From an uncultured Pseudomonas sp. (lineage in GTDB: Bacteria; Pseudomonadota; Gammaproteobacteria; Pseudomonadales; Pseudomonadaceae), in the NCBI RefSeq assembly GCF_913774235.1, contig NZ_CAJYDW010000013.1:62001-126000 (forward strand): DNA of 64,000 bases. The letters run 5' to 3'. Shown in pieces: positions 45,823 through 55,493 of the stretch (its first letter is position 1; the number at the start of each line of letters is the position of its first letter). A program made the position numbers and the translations under genes. The notes under the pieces are model-generated. The model had not been told where the DNA came from. It saw only the letters and a list, made by a program, of their open reading frames with translations, and made no database searches.

Positions 45823-46337
45823 CAGCGCAGCTGCAGCTCTTGGGCCGTACCACGCAGGACCTTCTGCGCGGTGGCGGCCAGGCTCTCCCGCGACCAGCCG
45901 GAGCGGGCGCCGCTGTTGCTCCAGAGCACCTTGCCGCTGGCGGGATCCACCACCTGCAGGGTTACGCCCACGGCGGGCTCACCGTCCAGACCGTTCTTGT
46001 ATTGCCACTCGTCGACGCTGCCGGTGAGCACGTATTGCAGATTCTGCTGGCGCGCCCAGTCCAGTGCCGCGCGCTGGCGGGCCTTCTCGTCGTCAGTGGG
46101 ATTGCCGCCCTGGCTGTCGTCGTAGACCTGCGGACGGATGCCACGCTCGCCGAGCACGCTGACCAGGATCTGCGCCGCGCGATCGCCGGCCATGGGCGCC
46201 TGGGCGTAGTTGGCCAGGGGCACCAGGCCCCAGCGCGCGTCCTTGGGCAACGCTTCGCCGCTGGGGCGGGTGAAGCTCGAACAGCCGACCAGGAGCACGG
46301 TGGCGACACTGGCGGCGAGCAGGCGGGTGATGTTCAT
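45822..46337 (-). CDS. pelC: PelC, outer-membrane-associated lipoprotein of the Pel system
   Basis: This 171-aa lipoprotein has a lipobox LVGC with Cys19 and Ser-Ser after it, which favours outer-membrane sorting. PelC forms a dodecameric periplasmic ring under the PelB porin and guides the cationic polymer. The middle segment VLTGSVDEWQYKNGLDGEPA and VTLQVVDPASGKVLWSNSGA match the family. It lies 22 nt after the pelB stop and its TGATG junction couples it with pelD. Confidence 0.93.
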   Translation of the reverse strand: MNITRLLAASVATVLLVGCSSFTRPSGEALPKDARWGLVPLANYAQAPMAGDRAAQILVSVLGERGIRPQVYDDSQGGNPTDDEKARQRAALDWARQQNLQYVLTGSVDEWQYKNGLDGEPAVGVTLQVVDPASGKVLWSNSGARSGWSRESLAATAQKVLRGTAQELQLR

Positions 46338-46359
46338 GAAGTCTCTCCGTGGAGGCGGC

Positions 46360-49300
46360 CTAGCGACCGATTCGATTGCTGTACTGAATGCCCAGGGTGC
46401 TGCCGGCCTGGCCGCCGCTGCCCTGGGGGGCGGACTGGTAGCCGGCGGTGAACGCCAGTTCGTCGTCGCCGAGCACTGCCATGCCCAGGCCGACATTCAA
46501 ACCGTAGTTGAATTCGCGCTCGGTCCACTGCCAGCCGACCAGGGTATCCACCAGCCAGGTGTATTGGGGATGGGTGCGGTTGAGCGAACCGGGAATGCCG
46601 CGGCGCCAGCTGCTGCCGACGTAGAGCTGGCCGTAGCGATCCTGCAGCAGCTGGGTACCGCCCAGGGCTTGCAGGTCCGCGGCGGTGATCTCGCCGTTCT
46701 CGCCACTACCGACCAGGGGCTGCAGGTAGCGGGTGACGCTGTCGGGCAGGGTGCTGCGCGCTTGGTTCTGCTGGTAGGTCACGCCGCTGCGCACCTGCCA
46801 GGTCGGACCTTCGAAGAAGATCATATGGCTCAATTCCAGGTTGAAGGCGAAGCCGCTACCCAGGTCGTCGCCATCGCGACTGGAATAGCGGTTGTGGGCG
46901 ACGCGCCAGCTCAACTGGTCCCGCGGGGTGATATTGTGGCGACCGGCCAGGCTCGCGCTGTCGCGCCGCCCCAGGGCGCGCAGGTAGCCGCTCTCGTCCG
47001 GTTGCCGATGCCAGTCCAGCGCCGCCTCGATCTCGGTGTTGCCATCGAGGCGCCAGGTGCGGGCGACGCCCAGGCCCAGGCGATTGCTGTCCGAGCGCTG
47101 GCTGGCGTCGACGGTGGTTTCCAGACCGCCGTCGGCCAGATTCTTCAGCACCTTGAGCAGCATCTGGTGTTCGTTGCCCAGGGCATCGGACTTGAGGCCG
47201 TTGCTCTCCACGCGATTCTGCTTGAGCTGGACGTCGGCGTAGACGTCGTCGCTGAGTCGCCGCGCCGCGCGGACCTCGGTGCCCTGTTCGACCAGCCCGC
47301 CATAGTCGCGTCTTTCCCAGCCTGCCTGGACCCCATTTGGGGTGCGTTCGGCCTGCTCGGTGGCCTGGCGCAGCAACTGCCGCTGGATGACCTCCGGTGG
47401 TTCGTCACCGGCCGCCGTCAGGGCCGCCGCCTGGGCATCGCCGGCGTGGCCGAGGCGCTGCAGCACCTCGACCCGTTGCGCCGGGTCCAGGTCGCCCGCT
47501 GCCAGCAGCTTCTCCAGTTCGCCGCGATTCTGCCGGCGCAGGACCTCCTGCAACTGCTCGTACTGGCGAATCTTCAGGCCACGACTCTTGGCCCAGGCCA
47601 GCCACTCGCCCTTGAGGCCGTCGTCGTTGTTCTGGCTGAGGGCGTCGAGCCACTGGTCGAACCACAGCTGCAGCATGCTCGGCGAGCCGTCCTGCCAGGC
47701 GCGGGCCTGGGCCAGCGCCGCCTGGGGACCGCGCAGACTGCTCAGCAGGCGCAGGTAGGTGGCGTAGCGTTCGGGGGTAGCCGGCAACTCGTCGCCTGCC
47801 AGGTGCGGCGTGACCACCTTGCGCAGGCGCAGCGCGGCATCCTGGTGACCGGCGGCGTCCAGGGCGTCGGCATAGGCGGCCTGAATCAGCCAGTCCTGGG
47901 CATGGGCGTCCAGATAGCGGCGATACCAGCCAAGGGCTTCCTCCGCCTGGCCCAGCAGCACCAGGCCACCGCCGAAGGGCAGCCAGAGCACCTCACTGTC
48001 CCGCGCGCGGCCTTTCCAGTCGCGCAGCAGGGCGGCCAGTTCGACCTGGCGATTCTGGTCGATGAGCAACCACAGCAGCCGCTCGCGGAATCTGTCGTCG
48101 TCCGGGAAGCGTTCGAGGGCCTGCCGATAGCCGGCTTCGGCTTGGGCAATGCGCCCTCGTTGAAAGTCGAGGCCCGCGCGTGCCAGCCAGACCGCGGGAT
48201 TGTTGGCCGAGGCCGGTTCGCGGTTGGCACTGGCCAGCAGGCGTTCCAGGGCCGCACTGTCCTTGAGCTGCTCGGCCCATTGCAGGGCCTGGGTCAGCAG
48301 ATTCTGGTCCTTGCGCCTTTCCCAACTCTTTTCCAGCAGGGCGAGGGCTTTCTGCGGTGCCGTGCGTTGGTAGAGTTGCAGCAGCCGATCCTCGTCCGTG
48401 CCGCTCAGCCCCTTGCTGCCTGCCGCCAGGCGTTCGAGCGCCTGTTGCGCTTCGCCATCGCGCTCCAACTCCCAGGCCAGATCCGCGCGCAGCCGCCAAT
48501 AGTCGTCGCCTTGTCGCTGTTTGGCCGGCATGCGTTCGAGCAGGGCCCAGGCCTCTTCCGGCTTGAAGATCTGCAGCAGGGCCTGTACCCAGGCCAGGTA
48601 TTCCTCGGTGCTCAAGGGGAAGCGCTTGCTGAACGCGGCCCACTGCGCAGCCGCGGCCTCGCCCTGTTCGGTCCGGCCAAGCAATTGTTGCAGGCGCTCC
48701 CAGGCCAGGCGCTGCTTCGGCTGGCGCTTGAGATAGCCGCGCAACCAACGCTCCTCGGCCTCGGGATCGCCGAGGGATTCGTAGGCGAACACCAGGGAGT
48801 CCAGTTCGGTCTTGTCCAGCTGGCGCTGCTGGGAGGCATCGCCCAGCAACGCCACCACGGCATCGAAACGGAACGCGCGGGCGGCCAGCTTCCACGCATG
48901 GTCGCGGCGGGCGGGATCGTCGTGGCGGGCGAGCAGGCGCAGCCAGAGGTCGAGCGCCTCGTCCATGTGCTCGGTCCATTCGCCCAACTGGGCCATCTGC
49001 GCCAGCAATTCCTCGTCGTCCGGCCGCAGCGCCAGCAATAGCTGGCCTTCGCTCCAGGCGCTCTGGGTATCGCCCCGGGCCAGGGCCAGGCGATAGGCGG
49101 CTTCCAATGCGGCCGGGTCGTCCGGGCGCCAGGCGCGCCATTGCTCGATGAGCCGTTGTGCCAGGTCCAGGCGGCCGCTGCCCTGGGCCGCGGCGACCCC
49201 GGCCTGCAACCAGGCCAGGCCACCGGCGTCGGGTTGCAGGCGCGGCAGTTCCTGCTCCAGCAGGGCGGCGGCTTCGTCACCCTTGCCGGCGGCCAGCCAG

Positions 49301-49962
49301 GCGTCGAAGGCCTGGTGCCGGTAACCCTGACGCTGCTCGGCCGAACCGCTGAGGTCGGCCAGGCGCAGATAGAGACGCGCGGCGTCCTGCTGCCTCCCGC
49401 CGGCCAGGCTCCAACGCGCCGCCTGTTCCAGCCACTGCCGGCGCCGCGGCGGATCGCGCCGGGCCAGCTCGACGTAACGCTGGGCGGCGGTGCCTGGATC
49501 GCCCAGCTGCAGGGCACGTTCGGCCACCCGCTGTAGCTGGGGCGTGCTCAGGCTCGCCACGTCCAGGGCACTCAGGCGCTGCGCCAGGCGTTCGCGATCG
49601 GCGTCGGCCAGACCCGCTGGGCGGGCTTCCGCCTGCAGGATGTCCAGTTCCAGGGTATAGAAGGGCGTCGACGCCAGGGAGCGTGGCAGCAGCTCCAACT
49701 GGTGCCGCGCCTCGTCGACCCGGCCGAGAGCGATCAGCTGGTCGATCAGCTTCATGCGCAGCGCCGTGTCCTCGGGCGTCGCCTTGAGCAGCACCTGGGC
49801 ATAGCTGATGGAGACCTGGTCGGCCGGCTCTTCGCCAGGCATGAAGACGTCCTTGCCGTGGAAGGTCAGCACCAGCACCAGGGCGGTGCTGAGCGTGATC
49901 CACAACAGGGTCCAGCCACTCAGCAGACGGGTTTTCTTAGCCGCAGACGATCTCACCGTCAC
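46360..49962 (-). CDS. pelB: PelB, outer-membrane porin with TPR scaffold
   Basis: This 1200-aa protein starts from GTG 49962 (GTG 49956 also possible), overlapping pelA by 26 nt. An N-terminal membrane helix (LLSGWTLLWITLSTALVLVL) is followed by a long TPR superhelix (about residues 60-870; for instance AEALGWYRRYLDAHAQDWLI) and a C-terminal 16-strand-type barrel from about residue 880 (YGLNVGLGMAVLGDDELAFT, ending IQYSNRIGR). The TPRs bind PelA and direct deacetylated Pel to the barrel. P. aeruginosa PelB is about 1193 aa. Confidence 0.93.
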   Translation of the reverse strand: MTVRSSAAKKTRLLSGWTLLWITLSTALVLVLTFHGKDVFMPGEEPADQVSISYAQVLLKATPEDTALRMKLIDQLIALGRVDEARHQLELLPRSLASTPFYTLELDILQAEARPAGLADADRERLAQRLSALDVASLSTPQLQRVAERALQLGDPGTAAQRYVELARRDPPRRRQWLEQAARWSLAGGRQQDAARLYLRLADLSGSAEQRQGYRHQAFDAWLAAGKGDEAAALLEQELPRLQPDAGGLAWLQAGVAAAQGSGRLDLAQRLIEQWRAWRPDDPAALEAAYRLALARGDTQSAWSEGQLLLALRPDDEELLAQMAQLGEWTEHMDEALDLWLRLLARHDDPARRDHAWKLAARAFRFDAVVALLGDASQQRQLDKTELDSLVFAYESLGDPEAEERWLRGYLKRQPKQRLAWERLQQLLGRTEQGEAAAAQWAAFSKRFPLSTEEYLAWVQALLQIFKPEEAWALLERMPAKQRQGDDYWRLRADLAWELERDGEAQQALERLAAGSKGLSGTDEDRLLQLYQRTAPQKALALLEKSWERRKDQNLLTQALQWAEQLKDSAALERLLASANREPASANNPAVWLARAGLDFQRGRIAQAEAGYRQALERFPDDDRFRERLLWLLIDQNRQVELAALLRDWKGRARDSEVLWLPFGGGLVLLGQAEEALGWYRRYLDAHAQDWLIQAAYADALDAAGHQDAALRLRKVVTPHLAGDELPATPERYATYLRLLSSLRGPQAALAQARAWQDGSPSMLQLWFDQWLDALSQNNDDGLKGEWLAWAKSRGLKIRQYEQLQEVLRRQNRGELEKLLAAGDLDPAQRVEVLQRLGHAGDAQAAALTAAGDEPPEVIQRQLLRQATEQAERTPNGVQAGWERRDYGGLVEQGTEVRAARRLSDDVYADVQLKQNRVESNGLKSDALGNEHQMLLKVLKNLADGGLETTVDASQRSDSNRLGLGVARTWRLDGNTEIEAALDWHRQPDESGYLRALGRRDSASLAGRHNITPRDQLSWRVAHNRYSSRDGDDLGSGFAFNLELSHMIFFEGPTWQVRSGVTYQQNQARSTLPDSVTRYLQPLVGSGENGEITAADLQALGGTQLLQDRYGQLYVGSSWRRGIPGSLNRTHPQYTWLVDTLVGWQWTEREFNYGLNVGLGMAVLGDDELAFTAGYQSAPQGSGGQAGSTLGIQYSNRIGR

Positions 49963-52747
49963 TCACCCGTGTCAGCGGAAGTTTGAACGTCCAGAGTCCG
50001 GCCGTTCCCGGCTGACCCCTGTAGCGTTCGCGGCCGACCCGAACCTCGCAGGCCGAGGTTGCCCGGACGGTCATCTCCAGGGGAAACTGGCCGGCGAAGG
50101 CGAAGCGGATGCGCGTCGGCGAGAGGTACTCCCACTGCTGCAGCGGAATGTTGGCTTCTTCGAGGGCGGGCGTGGTGTCGCGGCTGTCGCGCAGCACCAG
50201 CCGGGCCTGATCGCCGGCCAGGTGGACGTAGCGGCCCTGAGGCAGGTCGCGCACGCCGGCGATACCCTGGGAGCGCTGCAGGTCCGGCCAGCCCAGGCGT
50301 GGGTCCAGGCGCAGGGTGCGCAGGCCATCGAGGGCCTTGATCGTCCAGCTGCCGTCCGCGCGCTGGGCCAGGCTGGCGGTATAGAAACCTTGCAGGCGCG
50401 CCAGGTAGTCGCTCATCCACAGCGACAGCGGCCGCTCCGCGGCCATGCTCTGGTAGATCTCGTCCATGGTCTTGAGTGAGGCCTGCTTGGTGGCGGAGTA
50501 GAAGTGATAGTAGAGATGCAGGCCGCGCAGCCGCCGCGGATGCTCGGTGCGCTCGAAGGTATAGAGCAGGTCGCGGAAGCCGTAGTAGGGCCCGCGCCAG
50601 AGATTGGTGTAGACGTTCTCGTTGATGATGGGCGCGTAGTACTGCAGACCGCCCGGGGTCGGCCGGATGAAGGGATAGAGGCCACTCACCGAGGGCTGCG
50701 AGCGGGTGATGTGGGAGTTGCCCCCATTCACGTTCAACAGGCCATTGTCGTAGGCGAGCTTGAGGGTGGCGGCATCGGGCTGGGCATCGCCGGACCAGAA
50801 GATCAGCTTCACCGGTTTCTGCGGGGTGGTCAGCCGCTCGTTGATGTAGCGCGTCGAGCCCACGACCTCCCGGGTGAAGTCCACCTTGTCGTAGCCGGGG
50901 ATCTGCATCATGTAGCCGTACTGGGCTTCGAAGTTCTCGCTCTGTTCGGACACCGCCGGCTGCCAGAAGAAGGGATGGCTGAAGGTATGGGTGGCGACCT
51001 CCACCTTGGGATCGGCGAACAGGCGGCGGGCTATGGGTTCGAGCTGGGCGGTGAGTTCGGGATAGCGACCCTTGGGACCGACCTCGCCTTCGATGATCGA
51101 GGCCGAGGTCAGGAAGGGATGCGGCTGGATGAAGTGCTCCAGCACCATCTGGCCGGCGTAGGGGGCCCCAGGCACCTCGGCCTTGGAGACGAAGGCATCG
51201 CCATCGATGTGCACCGTGGCGATGCGCCGACCGTTCTCGGTGGTTGGATCGGGCACTGGCAGCGGGGGCAGGTGCAGGGTGCGGGTGGTGAAGGCGAAGG
51301 GGTCGATGATCCAGCGATTGGCTTCGGGACCCTCCTCCATCAGGTGCGGACTGAAGGCGAAGCCACCCCAGTTGGCCACCCCGACGGGCACATAGTTTTC
51401 GCCTTGGCTGGCGAGGGACACCACCGGCGTCGGGCCGTCCGGGAGGACCTGCACGGCGGGCATGCCACGGGTACGCAGCTTGGCCGGCGCCTCGAAGTTG
51501 CCGGTCAGGCTCGGGTCGAGCACCTTGAAGGTCAAATTCTCCGGCAGCGGCTTGCGGCTGACGCTGAGACCCAACCGCTTGAGCAGGGCCTGGTTGTCCA
51601 GCGGCAGCCCGCCGAGGATCAACAGCGGCATTTTTTCGTCCAGGCGTTGGCCGATCCAGTCACTGAAGCTGCGCGCGTTGGGCGGCGGCCCGCTGGTCAT
51701 CCACAGCACCACGCCGGCATAGAGCGCGCTGGGCCAGGCGTCGGGCAGGGGTTTGGACGCATCGAAGTAATCCAGGCGATAGCCCTGGTATTCCAGCACG
51801 CTGCCCAGGAAACGGTGCACCGCCGACTGGCGCAGGGCACCTTCGCGGCCGTCGTAGAGCAGGGCCAGCCGCCGCGGCTGCAGCTGTACCGAACTGATGC
51901 CCAGGGTGTTGAGGTCCGGCGTGGTGATATAGGGCACATAGCCCTCGTCACGCAGTCGCTTGGCCAGTCGCTCGGCCTCTTCCCGCCGTTCCGGCGGCAG
52001 GTATTCGATGGCGATCACCGGGAGGCCGGCGCTCCGGGCGGCGTCAATGCGCGGCTTGAGCCATTCGCGATCCTGCTCGCTGACCGGTCGGTAGCTCTTC
52101 TTGCCGGCATCCCAGCCGGCATAGAGGGATTCCACCGCCATGGCCGCGGCCACGCCGGGCAGCTCCGGCTGCACCTCGAAGCCGCGGTTGAAGAACAGCT
52201 TGAGCGACGGCTGACGGCGATGCAGTTCGGCGAGCAGGCTCTTCAGCGCCAGGCGCTGGGTCTCGCGTTGGTCCTGAGCTACCAGCTGGAAGCTGTCGAG
52301 GGTATCGAGGAAGAGGCCGGTGTAGCCGGCCTTGGCCAGCTCGGCGGCACGCCTGAGCAGATGCTCGCGCCACACCGGCGACGCCAGGTCCATTACCTGG
52401 CTGCCCCAGGCCTTGTTGGCCACCGGACTGGCGCCGGCGCTCAGGCCGGCCTGCGCCAAGGCGGCAGCATCGCCGGCGAATTCGCCGATAGACAGGTAGG
52501 CGAAGGGTTCGGCGCCGGCCTGACGCAGGCTGCGCACGGCGGCGGAATCGGCATGTCCGGGTTCGAGGACCACCCAGTCGAACTGGGCGAGTTCGGCGAT
52601 GGGCGGCTTTTCGGCGTACCAGAAGGCGACGCTGGCGGGAGCGGCCAAGGCGGTGCCCATGAAGGACAGATAGCCCACCAGCCAGACCGTCAGCTTGTGC
52701 CACCAACCGGGGCGGACGTTCGTTCTTGTTGCCTTACCTGACGCCAC
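49937..52747 (-). CDS. pelA: PelA, Pel hydrolase and deacetylase
   Basis: This 936-aa periplasmic enzyme first has a GH166 hydrolase-type domain (Glu206 in AMAVESLYA, Asp148/151 in FLDTLDS, matching the catalytic Glu218 region of P. aeruginosa). It next has a reductase-like domain and then a CE18 deacetylase with metal ligands Asp515 in VHIDGDA and His587/His591 in ATHTFSHPF. The start is GTG 52747 with AAGGA 6 nt upstream; a signal peptide follows (KLTVWLVGYLSFMGTALA). It trims the polymer and deacetylates it to a cationic form for export. It is the first gene of the operon. Confidence 0.95.
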   Translation of the reverse strand: MASGKATRTNVRPGWWHKLTVWLVGYLSFMGTALAAPASVAFWYAEKPPIAELAQFDWVVLEPGHADSAAVRSLRQAGAEPFAYLSIGEFAGDAAALAQAGLSAGASPVANKAWGSQVMDLASPVWREHLLRRAAELAKAGYTGLFLDTLDSFQLVAQDQRETQRLALKSLLAELHRRQPSLKLFFNRGFEVQPELPGVAAAMAVESLYAGWDAGKKSYRPVSEQDREWLKPRIDAARSAGLPVIAIEYLPPERREEAERLAKRLRDEGYVPYITTPDLNTLGISSVQLQPRRLALLYDGREGALRQSAVHRFLGSVLEYQGYRLDYFDASKPLPDAWPSALYAGVVLWMTSGPPPNARSFSDWIGQRLDEKMPLLILGGLPLDNQALLKRLGLSVSRKPLPENLTFKVLDPSLTGNFEAPAKLRTRGMPAVQVLPDGPTPVVSLASQGENYVPVGVANWGGFAFSPHLMEEGPEANRWIIDPFAFTTRTLHLPPLPVPDPTTENGRRIATVHIDGDAFVSKAEVPGAPYAGQMVLEHFIQPHPFLTSASIIEGEVGPKGRYPELTAQLEPIARRLFADPKVEVATHTFSHPFFWQPAVSEQSENFEAQYGYMMQIPGYDKVDFTREVVGSTRYINERLTTPQKPVKLIFWSGDAQPDAATLKLAYDNGLLNVNGGNSHITRSQPSVSGLYPFIRPTPGGLQYYAPIINENVYTNLWRGPYYGFRDLLYTFERTEHPRRLRGLHLYYHFYSATKQASLKTMDEIYQSMAAERPLSLWMSDYLARLQGFYTASLAQRADGSWTIKALDGLRTLRLDPRLGWPDLQRSQGIAGVRDLPQGRYVHLAGDQARLVLRDSRDTTPALEEANIPLQQWEYLSPTRIRFAFAGQFPLEMTVRATSACEVRVGRERYRGQPGTAGLWTFKLPLTRVSDGEIVCG

Positions 52748-52991
52748 ACCCTGTCCTTACCCGTAACCAGCCTTGGTATCAGGTTAGCTACATTACGCAA
52801 AAACGTGACGAAAAACTGTCGGCGTCAAGCTGAGCGGCAACAATAAGGGGATCAATAGGTTATCGAAACGAGCAGTGGTCTGCCGGAGAAGTCGTCTGGC
52901 TGGCGGCTTTCAGGGGGCGGGCGGGGAGGCCGCGGTCGCGAGAGCGACACGAGAGCGACGGGAGGACGGGGAGGGGTAAGTCAGAGGAATG
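52748..52991 (-). promoter_or_regulatory. pel operon promoter region
   Basis: About 245 nt lie between the pelA start and the hairpin behind the Wza-type gene. The AT-richer part (52780-52870) is the most likely promoter and would carry FleQ or RpoS sites by analogy with P. aeruginosa. I see no convincing FleQ box by eye. The right part (52900-52980) is a purine-rich GC tract. Confidence 0.4.
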
Positions 52992-53024
52992 GCCGTCATG
53001 CACGGTCGTGACCGGCATGACGGC
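52992..53024 (-). terminator. Nested hairpin at the end of the Wzy cluster
   Basis: GCCGTCATGC and GCATGACGGC pair, and inside them CGGTC/GACCG pair with a GT turn, leaving one bulged A. It begins 12 nt after the stop of the Wza-type gene. No T run follows. It separates the two polysaccharide clusters. Confidence 0.5.
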
Positions 53025-53036
53025 AAGCGAGCGCTG

Positions 53037-54149
53037 TTACTTGAAGCTGCTGTTCAGGTTGGCGCTGGTGGAGAGGATGTTGGTGGAGCCCAGGAGCTGG
53101 CTGACGAAGCGGTTCCAGCGGGTGATGCCGGCCGGGCCGACGAACACCACGTCCTGCGGTTGCAGGTGGAAGTTCTGCGCCAGCACGTAGGCGGTGGGGT
53201 TCTTCGCTGCCAGGTGGAAGACCTGGGCAGTGGCGCCCGGTGCCTTCAGGTCTTCCGGACCGCGGATGACGTAGACGGCGTCGGCGTTGGCGGTTTCCTG
53301 CTGGATGCCACCGGCCTGGCTCAGGGCCTCCATCAGGTTCAGGTTGGTGATCTTGTAGCTGACCGCGGCGGGCGAGCGGACTTCACCGACCACATAGACC
53401 TTGCGGGCGTCGTTGTAGGGCAGGTGGATGCTGTCACCGTCCTTCAGGTAGATGCCGTACAGCTTGGAGTCCTTGCGGTTCAGGCTGTCGGTGTCCAGGC
53501 GGTATTCCTTGCCGTCGCGTACCAGGGTCACGCCGGTCAGGTCGGCACCGCCGGTGTTGGCCACGCCGACCTGGCCCAGGGCTTCCACCAGGGTGATGGG
53601 CTTGGTGGTCAGCGGGATGGCGTCGCCCTTGTTCACGGCGCCGGAGATGGTGACCTTCTGGCTGCCGAACTTCAGCACGCTGACGTCGACCTGGGGATTG
53701 TCGATGAAGGTGGCCAGACGACGGGAGATGTCGGTACGGATCTCTTCCAGGGTCTTGCCGGCGGCGCGCACGGTGCCGACGTAGGGGTAGAACAGGGTGC
53801 CATCCGGACGCACCAGGCGGCCGTTGGCTTCCAGCTGCTGCTGGGCGCCGGACGGAGCGGTCAGTTCCGGGTGATCCCAGACGGTGATGTAGAGCAGGTC
53901 GCTGGCACCGACGCGGTAGGCCTGGGGCTTGTAGTCCAGCAAAGGCTTGAGGTCGGGCGCCTTGGAGAGGGAGGCGGCGTCCTGGTTCATCAGCAACGAG
54001 CTGGTGATCGGGATCAACTGGACCTTGGTGCCCTGGATGCTGGGATCGCTCTTCAGATCATCCTGATCCAGGTACTGACCTGGGGAATAGGCGCAACCCT
54101 GAAGGACGATGCCAGACAGCAAGGCCAGAGCGGTAAGTTTGGTTTTCAT
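53037..54149 (-). CDS. wza: Wza-type polysaccharide export outer-membrane lipoprotein
   Basis: This 370-aa lipoprotein has a lipobox LQGC with Cys19. After the N-terminal part comes the poly-export domain (YRVGASDLLYITVWDHPELT), then SLBB domains (QKVTISGAVNKGDAIPLTTK and VYVVGEVRSPAAVSYKITN). The C-terminal end (QLLGSTNILSTSANLNSSFK) is the amphipathic segment that forms the alpha-helical pore in Wza. It exports polymer from the Wzy cluster with Wzc. AAGGA lies 10 nt before ATG 54149. A possible 25-codon leader sits upstream. Confidence 0.92.
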   Translation of the reverse strand: MKTKLTALALLSGIVLQGCAYSPGQYLDQDDLKSDPSIQGTKVQLIPITSSLLMNQDAASLSKAPDLKPLLDYKPQAYRVGASDLLYITVWDHPELTAPSGAQQQLEANGRLVRPDGTLFYPYVGTVRAAGKTLEEIRTDISRRLATFIDNPQVDVSVLKFGSQKVTISGAVNKGDAIPLTTKPITLVEALGQVGVANTGGADLTGVTLVRDGKEYRLDTDSLNRKDSKLYGIYLKDGDSIHLPYNDARKVYVVGEVRSPAAVSYKITNLNLMEALSQAGGIQQETANADAVYVIRGPEDLKAPGATAQVFHLAAKNPTAYVLAQNFHLQPQDVVFVGPAGITRWNRFVSQLLGSTNILSTSANLNSSFK

Positions 54150-54150
54150 G

Positions 54151-54228
54151 TCATTCGTCCTTGATTGCTGATTGAGTGTGAGCAAGAGGAATAAAACGGT
54201 AGGCAGATGCAACGAGCCGGTTGTTCAT
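54151..54228 (-). CDS. Possible 25-residue leader peptide before wza
   Basis: ATG 54228 has GAAGGAAC about 4 nt upstream and codes for MNNRLVASAYRFIPLAHTQS plus AIKDE. The stop ends one base before the wza ATG, so translation of the two could be coupled. It is not a standard signal peptide and is too short for a family call. It may regulate wza translation or be spurious; the spacing and ribosome site are the only support. Confidence 0.35.
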   Translation of the reverse strand: MNNRLVASAYRFIPLAHTQSAIKDE

Positions 54229-54431
54229 GGGGTTCCTTCGCAAGACGGGACGGCCCTGATAAGGGGCCGGGTTCCATGCGGCGAGCATGTCTTGGACGCG
54301 AAATGACTCGAGGCCTCTGATGTAGTTGTACGAGCTCTTGAGTCTGCTGGTCTGAGACTGGCCCTTAGCCATCGAGTTCAGCGCGCCTGGCACCGAAAAA
54401 GGTGATGCCGTTCGAAAACTGTCATATCTCC

Positions 54432-55493
54432 TTAAAGCGGGCCTATGGCGGTGCATTCGTGCTGCTGCAGGTGTTTTTCCAGCAGGGCCACCTGCGGCTT
54501 CTCGGCGCCGTTCTTCGGCTCGATGGCCAACGGGTAGTCGCCCCAGCCGGGGCCGGCGGCCCAGTAGCTGCTGGGAATGCACTGCTCGCCCAGGTAGGTC
54601 AGCAGATTGTCCATGGCTTCCAGCCACTGCGGGTGTGCAGGTATCCCATATTCGCCAAGGTAGCCGCGCAAATTGTGCGCCTTCAGCCATTCGACGAAGG
54701 GCCGCACGCGCTCCACGCCGATCATGGCGTGCGCGCCTCGCAGGCCAGTGGCGTAGTTGCCGCTGGAGTCTTCGTCGAAATAGATATGGGCCTCGTAGAT
54801 CAGGTTGTCCGCCGGATCCTTGATCAACAGGTTGCCGTTGACCTGGGGCCAGCGATGGGCCGCGGCCCAGCCGTCGCCCTCGACGAAGATCGGTGTCTGC
54901 CGGTCCACGGTGCGGATGCTGTCCACCGCCGTCTGCGCGGCCTGGGGCCAGAGTCCCTGGGTGTCGTGGGGCTCGTTCATGATGTCGTAGCCGTACAGCG
55001 CCGGATGCTTCTGGAAGGTGGTCGCCAGGCGTTTCCAGACATCGGCGTAGCTGGCGTAGGGAACCTGCGGCGAGCCGATCAGCTGGCCGCGATAGCGGGC
55101 GTAGTTGTGCAGGTCCAGGATCACCCGCATCTGGTACTTCTGGGCGAAGTCCAGGGTGCGGGTGAGCAGGGCGATCTGGTCCTGGTCCAACTCGCCGCCG
55201 AGTTGCGGCTGTACCCGCTCCCAGAGGAAGGGGAAGCGGATGAAGCGAATGCCCTTGGCCGCGTAGCGCCGGAAGTAGTCCTCGGTGGGATAGAAGTAGT
55301 TGGTCCCTTCCACCCCTGGCAGCACCTGGCCGCCGAAGCCGGCTGCCGACATATTGATACCGATGAGATCCACCCGGGGGGGCTTCTGCTCTGCCTGAGC
55401 CTTTCCATAAAGCGCCGCGGAAAGTAATGCGGTGGCCAGCAGGCCACAACCGATACGACGTTTCACTCGTGACACGGACAGCACCTCTACCAT
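54432..55493 (-). CDS. GH5-family glycanase of the exopolysaccharide cluster
   Basis: This 353-aa (beta/alpha)8 enzyme has an N-terminal signal (GCGLLATALLSAALYGKAQA). Catalytic acids are Glu174 in YDIMNEPHD (acid/base) and Glu281 in LGEYGIP (nucleophile); RFIRFPFLWERVQP and ILDLHNYARY are typical GH5 elements. It probably acts in the periplasm, cutting the cluster's polymer to release chain length or to prevent jams, as seen for glycanases in other exopolysaccharide clusters. Exact substrate is unknown. The ATG follows the previous stop directly (TGAATG). Confidence 0.88.
   Translation of the reverse strand: MVEVLSVSRVKRRIGCGLLATALLSAALYGKAQAEQKPPRVDLIGINMSAAGFGGQVLPGVEGTNYFYPTEDYFRRYAAKGIRFIRFPFLWERVQPQLGGELDQDQIALLTRTLDFAQKYQMRVILDLHNYARYRGQLIGSPQVPYASYADVWKRLATTFQKHPALYGYDIMNEPHDTQGLWPQAAQTAVDSIRTVDRQTPIFVEGDGWAAAHRWPQVNGNLLIKDPADNLIYEAHIYFDEDSSGNYATGLRGAHAMIGVERVRPFVEWLKAHNLRGYLGEYGIPAHPQWLEAMDNLLTYLGEQCIPSSYWAAGPGWGDYPLAIEPKNGAEKPQVALLEKHLQQHECTAIGPL

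Noticed and set aside
46210-49041. 943-codon open frame on the plus strand
   Set aside because: It is antisense to pelB, whose TPR and barrel sequence is unmistakable; long antisense frames are common at this GC content.
50504-52741. 745-codon plus-strand frame opposite pelA
   Set aside because: PelA carries all expected catalytic residues; the plus frame has no family features.
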